Origin: JAICMB01 sp963838885
GTDB lineage: Bacteria > Acidobacteriota > Terriglobia > Bryobacterales > Bryobacteraceae
Assembly (NCBI GenBank): GCA_963838885.1
Contig: CAWITB010000053.1
Coordinates: forward strand, 19,713 to 83,712
Reading direction: 5' to 3'
DNA: 64,000 nt
Below the pieces are notes generated by a model. It saw nothing but the letters and a program-made list of their open reading frames with translations, did not search any database and was not told the origin of the DNA. Both the position numbers and the translations under genes were made by a program. Shown one piece after another: positions 38,213 through 49,711 of the stretch; the first letter of the stretch is position 1; every line of letters begins with the position of its first letter.

Positions 38213-39431
38213 ATGAGCGCGGGCCTTCTGGTCCGCAACGCCGCGCAATTGTTGACCTTGAAGGGGCCCGAACTCGAGATCGTAGAAAACGGCTCGGCGC
38301 TGATCCTGAACGGCCGCTTCGCCCCGGTCAGCGCCGCTGCTGGCCTCGATGTCGAGGAGTTTGACGCTCGCGGGAAGATTGTCCTGCCGGGATTCGTCGA
38401 CAGTCACACGCATCTGGTCTGGGCGCGGCCGCGGCTGCTCGATTACGAAATGCGCATCGCGGGCGCCACGTACGAGGACATCGCAGCGCGCGGCGGCGGC
38501 ATTCTTTCTACCGTCAAAGCTACTCGCGAGGCATCCGAAGCCGAACTGCTAGCGCGGGCCCGCACAACGCTCGCGGCGTTTTTCGCGAGCGGAACAACCA
38601 CCGTCGAAGCCAAATCCGGTTACGGCCTCGACCGCGATACCGAGCTGAAAACGCTGCGCGTCTACGCCTCTCTAGCGCAAGAAGGCTTCGACGTAATCCC
38701 GACCTATCTCGGCGCGCACGTCTGCCCGCCGGAGTTCGCCGGCGCCAACGATTACGTCCAATGGCTCGCTTCGGAGATGTTGCCGCAAATCTCGGGACGC
38801 GCGGCCTTCGCGGATGTTTTCTGCGAGCAGGGGGCCTTCACACTCGAGCAGTCGAGCATTTATCTCGAAGCGGCGCGCCGCCACGGGCTCGGTTTGAAAC
38901 TTCACGCCGAGCAGTTTTCAAGCTCCGGGGCCGCCCGGCTGGGAGTCGAGCTGGGCGCGGCCAGCGTCGATCACCTGGAATGTCGCCACCGAAGCCGACG
39001 CGCGCGCGCTGGCCGGATCGTCGACCGTTGCGACGCTGCTTCCGGGAGCGGTTTTCCATCTCGGGTCGAGCCGTTACCCGCCCGCCCGGATGCTGCTCGA
39101 TCACGGCGTTACCGTCGCGCTGGCGACCGATTACAATCCCGGGACCAGCCCGACCGTCAGCATGCCCATGATCCTTTCGCTCGCCTGCACGCAAATGCGC
39201 ATGACCCCGGCGGAGGCGATTCGCGCCGCCACCATCAACGGCGCGCGCGCCCTTCGGGTCGAGCATCGCGCCGGCTCGATCGAGCCGGGCAAAGACGGCA
39301 ATCTCGCCGTCTTCGACGCCGAAGATTATCGCGAGATCCCCTACTATTTCGGCATGAACCTGGTCGCCGCGACCATCCATAAGGGAACCGTGGTCTACAG
39401 AAAAGGACAGCATGGCCCGACAACTCATTGA
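38213..39431 (+). CDS. hutI: Imidazolonepropionase (one frameshift)
   Basis: An amidohydrolase that opens imidazolonepropionate to formiminoglutamate, third step of histidine degradation. Metal-binding HTH is in LPGFVDSHTHLVWARP, and KSGYGLDRDTELKTLRVYAS and LKLHAEQFSSSG carry further active-site residues. Near 38980 the expected DHLENVATEADA is broken by the loss of about two A residues; the second frame then gives VATLLPGAVFHLGSSRYPPA, ALATDYNPGTSPTVSMPMIL and the C-terminus. ATG at 38213 is the first codon at which family similarity begins. It overlaps ftcD by 20 bp. Confidence 0.93.
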
Positions 39432-40815
39432 ATGCGTTCCGAACTTTTCCGAGGGACGCGACATGGCGAAAGTCGACGCAATTGTGGAGACGATCCAGTC
39501 CGTGCCCGACATCGTGGTGCTCGACCGCGAAGCGGATGCCGATCACAACCGCTCTGTCGTCACGTTCGCCGGACCGCCTGGGGCCGTCGCGGACGCGGCC
39601 TTCCGAGCCGTCGAGAAGGCGGTGGCGCTGATCGATTTGACGAAACACCAGGGCGCGCACCCGCGCATCGGCGCCGCCGACGTCGTGCCGTTCATTCCCA
39701 TCGAGGGCGTCACGCTCGAGGAGTGCGTCAAGCTCGCTGAGCGCGTCGGCCAAGAGATCGCGGCCAAGCTCAAGGTGCCGGTCTATTTCTACGAAGCGGC
39801 GGCGAAGCGTCCCGAGCGCGTCAATCTCGAGAATATCCGCCGCGGCCAGTTCGAGGCGCTGAGGAATGAGATGGGATCGGTTGCGGAGCGAACGCCCGAT
39901 TGCGGCGAGGCGGTTTGCCACCCCACGGCCGGCGCCACGGTGGTGGGCGCGCGAAAATTTCTCATCGCCTATAACGTCAACCTCTCGACTTCCGATCTGA
40001 GCGTGGCGAAGAAAATCGCGAAGAGCATCCGCTTCTCCTCCGGCGGCTTCCGTTACGTCAAGTCCATGGGCGTGATGCTGACATCGCGCAATCTCGCCCA
40101 GGTATCGATCAACCTCACGGATTTTGAACAAACGCCGGTTCACCTGGTCTTTGAAACCGTGCGGCGCGAGGCGGAACGCTACGGCGCGGCGGTGGTGGGC
40201 AGCGAAATCGTCGGGCTGATTCCAAAAAAAGCGCTCGAAATGTCAGCCGAATATTTCCTCCGATGTGAAAACTTCAAGCCGGAATTGGTGCTTGAAAATC
40301 GTATCGCGGACGCCATATCGGCGCGCGGCGGCCTGGCGGAATTCATCGATGCCCTGGCCGCCCCGACGGCGACGCCCGGAGGCGGTAGCGCGGCGGCGGC
40401 CGCCTGCGCCATAGCGGCCGCGCTCGGCGCCATGGTAACGAAGCTCTCGAAACAGGACAGCGCCGCCTTTGACGACGATCGCAGTTTTTTTCTCGCCGCC
40501 GTCGACCGCGATACGCAGGCTTTTCAGGCAGTTATGGCGGCGTACAAGCGCCCGAAAAACGAACGCGCGCCGTATGTAGAGGAAGCGCTGCACGGCGCGG
40601 CCGAAGTTCCCATGCAGGTCTTCGAGCGCTGCTCGGCCCTGCTAGCGCGCCTTGAAAATTTGGAAATTCCGGCAAAATTCGGGTCCGATCTCGCCGTCGC
40701 CAAGGCGCTCGCCGCGGCGGGCCGCAGCGGGGCGCTCGAAAACGTCCGCATCAATCTGGAATCGATTCAGGACGAATCGTTCAAGAATTCGCTCGAAGCC
40801 CGTCTCGGGAATTGA
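39412..40815 (+). CDS. ftcD: Bifunctional glutamate formimidoyltransferase / cyclodeaminase
   Basis: A 467-residue protein with the two activities that move the formimino group from formiminoglutamate to tetrahydrofolate and then deaminate it. Residues 1 to ~295 are the transferase (MARQLIECVPNFSEGRDMAK, HPRIGAADVVPFIPI, VCHPTAGATVVGARKFLIAY). The C-terminal ~165 residues are the cyclodeaminase (LAAPTATPGGGSAAAAACAI and the helical remainder). Having both in one chain is known from animals and some bacteria. The gene overlaps hutI, consistent with the hut operon; hutH is not in the window. Confidence 0.93.
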   Translation: MARQLIECVPNFSEGRDMAKVDAIVETIQSVPDIVVLDREADADHNRSVVTFAGPPGAVADAAFRAVEKAVALIDLTKHQGAHPRIGAADVVPFIPIEGVTLEECVKLAERVGQEIAAKLKVPVYFYEAAAKRPERVNLENIRRGQFEALRNEMGSVAERTPDCGEAVCHPTAGATVVGARKFLIAYNVNLSTSDLSVAKKIAKSIRFSSGGFRYVKSMGVMLTSRNLAQVSINLTDFEQTPVHLVFETVRREAERYGAAVVGSEIVGLIPKKALEMSAEYFLRCENFKPELVLENRIADAISARGGLAEFIDALAAPTATPGGGSAAAAACAIAAALGAMVTKLSKQDSAAFDDDRSFFLAAVDRDTQAFQAVMAAYKRPKNERAPYVEEALHGAAEVPMQVFERCSALLARLENLEIPAKFGSDLAVAKALAAAGRSGALENVRINLESIQDESFKNSLEARLGN

Positions 40816-40916
40816 CCCTAGAGTAATACATATTTTCGCTATTTCAGCCGATCTCGTCAAACAGAGGGAGAGAATATGATATGCTCAACCCTACTTCCTA
40901 AAGGGTCGAAGAGACC

Positions 40917-42108
40917 GTGCGTTTTTTGCGGCGCCACAAGTTAATCGAACGGCGGGCGGCCGAGATCGCAGATCCTGTTGAGCGTTTGCGCTATCTGCGG
41001 CAGTCCATGGGGTCGCCTTTGGACCGCGTAAGTGTATTCGAACGAGCCATTTCACTCGATTTTTGGAGACGCCAGGCGAACTGGGCGATGATCGGCGTCG
41101 CGGCCCTGAGCTTGAGCATGATGGCGTGGCGGCCGGGGCATAGCACCGTGACGGCGGCCACCCGGCCGAGAATGCCGCTGCCGGGCACGGCGCCTGTGCT
41201 CGTTCACCTCGAGCCGCCCGGCAAAGTTTGGCTGGTTGAGGCGCGCGAGGGATTTGAGAATTACAGCAACGGGCTGCGAATCGACGATAAATACGCCGTC
41301 GCGAACGAAACACGGAACAGCTATCCCGTGTATGCGTACGGGCAGGCGGGAGTGGGGATTGCGCGCTGGAGAACGGACCCGGCCGGCATCGTATATCACA
41401 CCACCGAGAGCCACCTTGGCGCCGTTCGAGCCGGGCCAGAACCATCGTCTGGTCCTTATTGGAAGCGCGGTGTTGCAGTTCGTGCAGCAGAACCGCTCGT
41501 ATCACTTCGTGATCGACCGTTTTGGGCGCGTGTTCCGCATCGTGAAGGAGAGCGATATCGCCAATCACGCGGGCAAATCGGTTTGGGGGGACGAGAGCGG
41601 GGCGTATGTGAACCTGAACGCGAGTTTCCTGGGCATCGCCTTCGAATCGGCAACGCAAGAAGAAGAGAGCAGTCCGGCGGCAACGCCGGCGCAGGTGCAG
41701 GCGGGGCGCGTGCTCACCGAGATGCTGCGCTCGAAGTATGGGATAGCGGCGGCGAATTGCGTCACGCACGCGCAGGTTTCGGTAAATCCGTCCAACATGC
41801 TGATCGGCTATCACACAGATTGGGCGGGAAATTTTCCGTTCGCCGACATGGGATTGCCGGATAATTACGCCGCGCCGCCGCCGAGTTTGTACGCTTTTGG
41901 GTTCGGCTACGACGATACGTACGTCAAGATTACGGGAAATCGCGTCCGGCAAGGGCTGGTGACGGCCGAAGAGCGGATGCGGCGCCAGGCTGCGGCTTCC
42001 GGGGCGCCTCTTTCCAAATACAAAATCGCTCTGCGGCGAAGATACCGGGAAATAACCGCGGCGCTTGCTCCCAAGAGCCCCGGAAAGGAGAAGGACGATG
42101 AAATCTAA
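40917..42108 (+). CDS. Membrane-anchored N-acetylmuramoyl-L-alanine amidase (one frameshift)
   Basis: A ~395-residue Amidase_2/PGRP-type enzyme that cuts the amide bond between MurNAc and the stem peptide. Residues ~45-65 are a membrane anchor (WAMIGVAALSLSMMAW). After a linker, the catalytic domain shows GIVYHTTESH (zinc His), then SYHFVIDRFGRVFRIV, NHAGKSVWG (cut), LNASFLGIAFES and a final MLIGYHTDWAGNF (zinc His/Asp). A single extra base near 41418 splits the domain between TTESHL and APFEPGQ. Start is GTG 40917. It overlaps the actin-like gene by 11 bp, suggesting a linked function in wall turnover. Confidence 0.85.
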
Positions 42109-43102
42109 CGAGAAAAATAACGGCTCCGCATTGGGGCTGGACGTCGGCACCAGCCGTATCTGTCTGGCGCAACGCAACGGGGAAGAATTTCAGTACCGCA
42201 CGCAGTTGAACGCCTTTGTTACGCTGCCGTTCTCGCGCATAACGGAATCGGTGCTCAAGAAGGAAGGGGTTCCCCATGCCGTCAGCGGTTCCGAGATCGT
42301 GGTGCATGGCAATGAGTCGGAGAAATTCGCCGATTTAATGGACATCGATACGCGCCGCACGATGACGCGCGGGGTGTTGAGCTCGACCGAATCGGAGAGC
42401 CTCAACATGATCCGGCAGATCATCGCGTCCCTCGCCGGGCAGGCCAAGGAGAAGCAGAAGCTGTGCTACACGGTGCCCGCCGCGCCGCTGGGCGCCGAAG
42501 AGAACCTGACCTATCACGAAGCGACGCTGCGTCAGATTCTGGTCGAGTTGGGATACGAAGTGAAGAGCATCAACGAGGGCCTGGCGGTGGTTTACGCCGA
42601 GCTCGAGAACACCAATTACACCGGCGTCGGAATCAGTTGTGGCGGCGGGTTGTGCAACGTGTGCGTGTCCTATCTGTCGATTCCGGTGCTGAGCTTTTCG
42701 ATTCCGAAGGCGGGCGATTATATCGATTCGAGCGCGGCGGCGATGACAGGGGAGCGGGCCACGCGCATCCGCATGATGAAGGAAGACACGTTCCATTTGA
42801 ACGGGTATTTTACGGACAAGATCCAGCAGGCCATCGGCGTGTATTATGACGATATGATCCATGGTCTGGTGAGCGGCATGAAGGAAGCTCTCAAGAGCGC
42901 GCGCAAGATGCCGAAAATGAATCGGCCGCTGCCGCTGGTTTTGAGCGGCGGGACGACGCTGCCGGCCGGGTTCCGCGACCGCTTCGAAAAGATCATCGGG
43001 GAGGAGGATTTCCCGCTTCCGGTCTCCGAGATTCGCATGGCGGCCGATCCGCTGCACACCTCCGCGCGCGGCGCGCTGGTGGCCGCGATCACCGATATGT
43101 AG
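42098..43102 (+). CDS. Actin/Hsp70-superfamily ATPase of unknown subtype
   Basis: A 334-residue actin-fold protein. Phosphate-1 motif is LGLDVGTSRICLAQRNG; phosphate-2 is VGISCGGGLCNVCVSYLSIP; the adenosine motif is LVLSGGTTLPAGF. It is closest in layout to MreB/FtsA/MamK-like proteins but I cannot place it in a named family. ATG at 42098 has AAGGAGAAGGACG upstream. It overlaps the amidase gene, and a NIPSNAP-type gene followed it originally. The last ~500 bp are part of a 647-bp segment repeated at 50319; the duplicate lacks the N-terminal two thirds. This copy is the only complete one here. Confidence 0.8.
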   Translation: MKSNEKNNGSALGLDVGTSRICLAQRNGEEFQYRTQLNAFVTLPFSRITESVLKKEGVPHAVSGSEIVVHGNESEKFADLMDIDTRRTMTRGVLSSTESESLNMIRQIIASLAGQAKEKQKLCYTVPAAPLGAEENLTYHEATLRQILVELGYEVKSINEGLAVVYAELENTNYTGVGISCGGGLCNVCVSYLSIPVLSFSIPKAGDYIDSSAAAMTGERATRIRMMKEDTFHLNGYFTDKIQQAIGVYYDDMIHGLVSGMKEALKSARKMPKMNRPLPLVLSGGTTLPAGFRDRFEKIIGEEDFPLPVSEIRMAADPLHTSARGALVAAITDM

Positions 43103-43241
43103 TATCGTCAGCCATGCGCCGCAGATCGTTCATGGGGGCACTGGGGATGGGAGCTTTGGGCGGACTTGGAATGGGAGCGGGCGCGGCCGCGGGGCGAACG
43201 CGGTTCTATGCGCTCGAGAATTTCAAGCTCCAGGCTGGAAA
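42595..43241. repeat. 647-bp direct repeat, copy A
   Basis: This stretch equals 50319-50965 at constant offset 7724, same orientation, with only a few substitutions. It includes the 3' end of the actin-like gene from YAELENTNYTG onward and the first 43 codons of a NIPSNAP gene. The left edge is at CGCCGAGCTCGAG, the right edge at CAGGCTGGAAA. Confidence 0.95.
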
Positions 43242-43248
43242 TCTCTGA
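43114..43248 (+). pseudogene. NIPSNAP-family protein, 5' remnant
   Basis: It begins MRRRSFMGALGMGALGGLGM, an export signal of twin-arginine appearance, then TRFYALENFKLQAGN and stops at 43246-43248. The same N-terminus leads a full NIPSNAP gene at 50838, so this is the front end of a copy cut by the Rhs cargo that follows. Non-functional. Confidence 0.85.
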
Positions 43249-43390
43249 GTGCCCCACACATTCATGCAGTATTACCGGGCATATACTCCTACGATTCCTC
43301 GTGGGGTATTTACAGATATTTTTATTTGATCTAGAGTCTCTTATAACCTCGACACGGCGGCTGTTCAGCGGCTGATAAATAGGAGACGAA

Positions 43391-43811
43391 ATGGTCCGCT
43401 TTCTTCGGAATCCGGCGGTATTGTGTTTTCTTTTGACGGCGCAAACCGCCGTCGCGCAACACAAGGTCGATTCGCGCAACACCTATGAGCGCGTGCTCGC
43501 GGTCGTGCCGTTCACGGGCAAAGGGACCAGGGACGATCCGCGGCGGCCCATGTACGCGCCCGCCCCCAGCCAGATGAATGCCGCATCCCGCGCCGGAATT
43601 CTGGCGTTTAATTTCGTCGAAAGCGACGACCACCAGTTTGCGCTTGTCGAATTCGTCGCGACCAATCGCGCCGCGTTCCAGCAGATTCTGGTCGATCCCT
43701 CGCATTAAGGCCTTTCTCAAAGGCAAGGACAAGCGCGACGACGCGCTGGCGGAGTTTCAGAAACACAAAAAGAACTTCGACTTTTCGCGCTTCGAGGTGC
43801 GGCTGCCATGA
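43391..43811 (+). CDS. Small secreted protein upstream of Rhs gene (one frameshift)
   Basis: A ~140-residue protein with a signal peptide (MVRFLRNPAVLCFLLTAQTAVA). The mature part reads YERVLAVVPFTGKGTRDDPR, FNFVESDDHQFALVEFVATN, then, after an indel at ~43700, RIKAFLKGKDKRDDALAEF and FSRFEVRLP. It ends 4 bp inside the start of the Rhs gene, so the two are co-transcribed. The family is unfamiliar; similar small secreted proteins next to YD-repeat genes are plausible in Acidobacteria, and a helper role in toxin export or assembly is a guess. Confidence 0.65.
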
Positions 43812-46800
43812 AATGGATCTTGAGATTGGCCCTGGCCGCCACGGTTGTTTGCGCGGCCCAAGCCCAGAGTTATCAAGGCTACCTCGAGGCCGCCAACTGC
43901 TCGGCGCTGTCCGGCTGGTTGTGGGACGCGAGCAATCCGAATGCGCCCACGTGGGTGGACCTGTTTGACGGCGCGACGCTGATCGATACCGTCAATGCGA
44001 ATAACTACCGCGCGGACCTGAAGTCAATGGGGATTGGGACGGGCTACTACGGATTTTCGTACAATACGCCGCCGAGCTTGATGAACGGTCAAAACCACGT
44101 GATCCACGGATATGTGGCGGGAACCTCGCTGCAATTGGGAAACTCGCCGATCACGCTCAATTGTCCGGCGGGATCGAACGGGATATCAGTATTACTACAA
44201 CGACGCGTTCTCCTCGATCAACGACAACTAACTGGATTGAGAACGGCTCGGGATCGGGCGGCGCGGCGGGCCTGACATCGGCGGGAGCGGTGACGTTGGT
44301 GTCGTCGGCCGCCGTGTCGTCCCGCTCGGTTGCCTCCTATGAGGTCGCCATGAGAGTGGGACTGAAACAATCGGGCGGCTACTACGCGACTCTTTTGCGC
44401 GCTTCCGATGACGCCCAGTTATCCAATTCGAGCAGCGGGACGTTTTATGCCATCGAGGTCGCCAACCCGCAGATCTCGGGCAATAGCTGCGTCGCGAGTC
44501 TCAACGCCTGGCGCGTAACGGGCATCAACAGCGCCGCGGAGCTGGCCTCCACGCAGATCAACTGCTATGACGGCATGGTCGTGCGGAATGTCATGGCGCC
44601 GAGCGGACAGATCACCGTTTTCATCAACGGAATCCCGACTCTGAGCGTGTACGACACCACCATCGCCTCCGGCATCCCGGGCGTCGCGGTGGTCGCTGCG
44701 CCAACGCAAAACTCCATATCGCTGGCGCAATTGGGCGCGCTCGATACGGTGGCGCCGAACGCCATCGCCGCCCAAACCGTGGGCCGCTCGATGACGCCCT
44801 CTAGCGTCAACCTGCATTGGCCGGGCGTTTCGGACAATCCCAACGGCGTCGGACTCTATGCTTATCAGGTCTATCGCCACGACAGCGGCAATCCCACCGA
44901 CGTCTATATGGGGACGTCGCTGGCGCCGCAGTTCGCCGACGAAACCATTCCGCCCAGCTCCTCGCCGCTCACTTACACCTACACTTTGCAGGCGATCGAT
45001 TATCATCTGAACATCGCCACCACGGTGATCCAGGTGACGCCGCCGGCCGCCGGCTTCATCGACCCGCGCCAGATCGGCGTGCGGCCGACGGGCTCGTATT
45101 GGGGCGGAGGGGGCGAGCAGATCGACATGCGCTCCGGGAATCTGAACTTCACCATTCCGATACTCAAGGCCAACGGACGCGGCTGGAGCGTGCCGTTCAA
45201 TCTCAGCGCCAATTCGCAGTTGTGGCGGCAGGACCCCGGCGGGACGTGGAACTTCGGCGTGGACACAGGCTTCGGCTACGGCTGGAAAATGCAGGGCGGC
45301 TCGCTCGCGCCGGTTTACGCGGGCTGGTTCAACGTCGATCATTTTCTGTTCACGGACGTGAGCGGGGCCGAGTACCGTCTGGACGTGAATACCAACGGCA
45401 TCTGGACCTCGCGCGAGAGCATCTATGTTGAATACGATTCGAACGCCGGGCGGCTGTACTTTCCCGACGGGACGTTCTGGGCGTTCGGTTGTACTTCGGG
45501 GGGAACGGAGCAGGATGCCGGGACGTCCTATCCGACGTTGATCCAGGACAGCAACGGGAATCAGATTACGATCGCGTACGCGGCGGGGCAAGGGACGGTC
45601 GCGGCGAATTCGAGCGGCCGCATGACAACGATACAGGACGTCATGGGAACGTATAACTTAACTTACACGGAAGGTTGGGCGCCGCATATCTCAACCGTTG
45701 CAAGCGTGGCCTATCCGGCGGCCAATTATACCTTCCGCTACTGGCCGTCGGCGAACCTGACGAGTCCGTTCGACGGTTCGCAGGGAGAGCTGGCGCAGAC
45801 GTTGAAGAGCGTGATTAATACTTCGGCGGGCATGGACACGGAACTGGGTTATACGGCATCGGGCGAATTGAATTACGCGATATTTCCGTACGGAGGGGAA
45901 TTGGCGTGGTATTACGGCAATTCCCCTTTTGCGGGCGGCGCGACGTTGCGCGAGGTGGGGACGCGGGCGTTATACATGTCGGCCGGGGCGCCGGCGCTGA
46001 TCTATCCACTGACGTTCGGCTGGGCCTCCGGCTACAGCTTCAACACCTGGGGAGTGGTGGCCGATCCGACGCAAAGCCAGAAGCAGTGGTACTTCGGCTT
46101 GGATAGCACGCAGGCCGGCTATGGGCTGCAGTACGCCTACCGGGAAGTGGATGCGAGTAATGCGGAGAAAAGAAGCATTTGGCCCTTCTGGACTTTTGAC
46201 GGGCTGGGCCGGCCGTACTTATCATCGAGTTACACGCTCCTTGATCGCGGCCTGAGCACGCAAGTGGAAAACCGCACGGACCAGGTGTTGGATCAGTATG
46301 GCAACGCGACCAGCATTTCGCAGTACGATTTCGGCGCCCCGAGTCCGCCGGGAAGTCCGACGCGCGTATATACGAACGTGTATCTGACCGACTCCAGCCC
46401 CACGTCGGTGCATCCGGCGGGGTCGAACTACAACGCCGAGCATATACATAACCGGCTATTGACCAGCACAGTGACGCTGACGCAGAATGGGCAGACCACG
46501 ACTACGACTCTGGCCAACAACCTATACGATTTCTATAATCCCAACGCCTGCCAGACTTATGGACAAATCATCACGCCGACGGGTTGGGGCTGGGGCTACG
46601 CGGCGACGGGACTCGATCCGAATAACACCGCGAACGTTTTCCGCGGCAATGTTACAACCAGCTTTGGCCTCGATATGCGGCACGACCTATGTTATGCGAC
46701 CACCGGCGCGGTATTCATGCGAACGGACGGCGGGCATGTCACGTCAGGCCAGACGAGCAGCCAGACCAACTACACGGCGCCCTCGGCGATCACGACCGGA

Positions 46801-49708
46801 AGCCTGACGACCAGCATGAACTGGACCGGCTTTCTTGGCCTCGCGGGCGTGACGGGACCGAACGGAGACGCGAGCGGGGTTAGTTATGACGCGGCGCAAC
46901 GCCCGGCTTCGACCAGCACACCCTATGGCTCCTCCACGACTTATAGTTATTCCATCAACCCGCCGCAGACCACGGCGGTGATGCACACCGACGATGCCAA
47001 CACCAATGGACGGCAGACAGTGACGAAGCTCGACGGCTTCGGCCGTACGCTCGAAGTGGATACAATCGACGCGCACGGCGCGACGCAATCGATCGTGCAG
47101 ACGCAATATGCTCCGTGCGCCTGTTCGCCATTGGGCAAAGTCAGCCAGGTCTCGCAGCCGCATGCCCCGGGAGCGGCGGTCTATTGGACCAAGTATACTT
47201 ATGACGGAATCGGACGCACGCAGAGCGTGTTGGCGGCGGATGCCGCGAGCGCGACGGCCTACGCGTATGCGGGCAATATCGTGACGGTGACGGATGCAGC
47301 GGGAAAGTGGAAGAAGTTCACGATGGATACGTTCGGGAACCTGACGAGCGTGGCCGAGCCGGACGCGACGCAGACCAACACGGGCGGGCAAGCCACGACG
47401 ACCTACACTTACGACGCGCTGAATCATCTGATCGGCGTATCGATGCCGCGTCAGATGCCGGGAGGCAACACCGTGACGCAAACGCGCACATTCACCTACT
47501 CTGGTGCGTACATGATCAGCGCCTATAATCCCGAGAACGGAACCGTGAATTACACCTACAACGCGGACGGGACGCTGGCGACCAAGCAGGACATGAAAGG
47601 ACAGGCCGCCAGTTACTTCCTGCAATACGTATACGATTTGTACGGGCGAGTCACGACGGTCGAGACGATGCCGGGCACGCCGTCGAATTGGTACGGCTCG
47701 CCCACGGTGCTGCGGACGTACACTTACGACGTAAACAGCGCGGACGGGAGTTATTCCCAGAACGCGCTAGGGCGGCTGACGACGGCACAATACGGCGTAC
47801 CATCGTTATCCACGGCCAACGATTCGAGCGGTCGGCCTATTAACTTCAGCAACGACTTAGTAACCGAGATGTATAGCTACAGCGTGGCAGGCCAGGTCGC
47901 GGGCAAGCGCCTGCGGGTGGCGCGCAACGGCCTAAATTCAGGCGGATCGCCGGTGACGATCAGGGCGGACTTGAACGGGACATGGAGTTACAACAACGAA
48001 GGCCATCTGACGGGAGCGGGGTATCCCGGTGGCGGTCCGAGCTATAGTTACAGCTATAACGGCCTGGCGCAATTGAGCGGCATGACGGGAACGGACGGGA
48101 ACAGCGTAGGAGGAGTGAGTTACAACGCGGCAGGGCAGATGCTGACCATGAACAGCGAATCGCGCAGTTACAACGCGATGGGCCAGTTGACCGGCATCAC
48201 GGCTTCGGGTCTGAACATAACCTATCGCGTATTCGTCGAATCAGAACAACGGCAAGATTACTTCGCAGACGGACAATTTGACGGGCGAGGCGGTTACGTA
48301 CGCATACGATTCGCTGAACCGCTTGATCTCGGCGCAGGCGGGCGGAACGTGGGGCCAGGGCTTCAACTACGACCCCTTCGGGAATTTGACGGCAAAGACG
48401 GCCTTGGCGGGAACGGTGCCGACCTTGTCGGTGGTCCCGGACCCGATGACCAACCACCTATCCTCGACCGATCAGAACGGAAACACGTGGTATGGCCCGG
48501 ACGGGTCCAACCTTGTGTACGACGCGGAGAACCGAATCACGGCGGCGGCGTACAACACCGTAGCCTACGCCTACGACGGCCAGAACAAGCGCATCTGGGC
48601 ATGCAAGTGGGCCAGTGGCGGCGGCAGTTGCCAGACCGAGACCTATTACTTCTACTCGCCGCAAGGCAAGCTGCTCGCGCAGTACGCGCCGTATGCCGTG
48701 CCGCCCTCGGGAGGGTCTACTAATCCCTCTCTAGCGCTGAGCCTGTCGAGCACGCGCGCCTACTTCGGCTCGCGCCTATTGGGCAACGAGGACCGCGCCG
48801 GCTCGCGCGGCAGTTATTTCCCGTACGGGGAGACGCGCAGCGGAGCGCAGCCCGATCAGGTGGACTTTGCGACCTACACTCGCGATTCGCAGACGGGGCT
48901 GGATTATGCGGATCAGCGCTATTATGCGTCAACATGGGGACGGTTTTTGACGCCGGACCCGTATGCGGCGACGGCGACGTCGCCGAGCGATCCGAAGAGG
49001 CCGGGGAGTTGGAATCGGTACGCGTATGTGGGGGGCGATCCGATTAACTATTCGGATCGGAGCGGACGCGAACGGAGCGTTATTGGCAGTTGTGATGATC
49101 TTGTAAATGGGGAACCTCAAGACGGATGCGATCCCGCGATGGGCGGCGCGGGAAGCGGGTCGCTTGTTGGTTGCCCTGGGGGGTATTTCGATGAAAATAT
49201 CGGTGCGTGCGCCTTTGGAGGACCTGCGGGCCAAGGCTCCCAGCCACCACCTGATCCGCTCGACTGCGACATCAAGCTGCTAGAGCAGGACGCGGTTTTC
49301 AATGGTGACCCAGTGAAGCACACGATTACCGAGGTGCAGATTGGGAGTGGAGCTGCTTATTACCTTGAGGCGGGCCCGCAGGCCTTTACGCCGCTGGGAA
49401 TCGCCGGCCCTTCCTACCTCAATAAATCTAACGACACGACCTCGCCCATGTACTCCCTGCCAACCACGGCCGTCTGGGAGTGGCCGGGGCAGCCCGAGTC
49501 AATATGCGACGATCTGTTGGACACATACGGTAGATACCAGAATAATACAGTCTTGTATAACAATACTGAAACGTTCTTCTGGGGTCCAAACAGCAACAGT
49601 TTTACTCATTCGTTGCTAAACAACGTGGGTCTAAGCGTATCCTTATCATTTTCCTTACAATTGACTTTTCAAGCCCCAGGTTGGATCAACACCTGGGTTC
49701 CATTTTAG
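43808..49708 (+). CDS. Rhs/YD-repeat polymorphic toxin (three frameshifts)
   Basis: A ~1960-residue secreted protein. It starts with a signal peptide (MKWILRLALAATVVCAAQA) and a beta-domain (YQGYLEAANCSALSGWLWDA). Indels at ~44180 and ~44230 shift the frame to YNDAFSSINDN and NWIENGSGSG. A fibronectin-like segment, then the YD shell from ~45060: many Y-x-Y-(D/N) repeats such as TKYTYDGIGRT, TTYTYDALNHLIG, VNYTYNADG. A third indel near 48230 leads to TYAYDSLNRLISA and the Rhs core end YFGSRLLGNEDRAGSRGSY, RYYASTWGRFLTPDPYA, NRYAYVGGDPINYSDRSG. The last ~210 residues form the variable C-terminal toxin tip, with a Cys-rich linker and GPNSNSFTHSLLNNVG near the end. Rhs shells encapsulate and deliver the tip into rivals. 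Confidence 0.88.
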
Positions 49709-49711
49709 GCC

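Noticed and set aside
38004..38216. Short Pro/Arg-rich ORF between hutU and hutI
   Set aside because: It is explained by the 18-bp repeats and has no other support as a gene.
44419..45591. 390-codon frame antisense to the Rhs gene
   Set aside because: Shadow composition; YD repeats on the plus strand are decisive.
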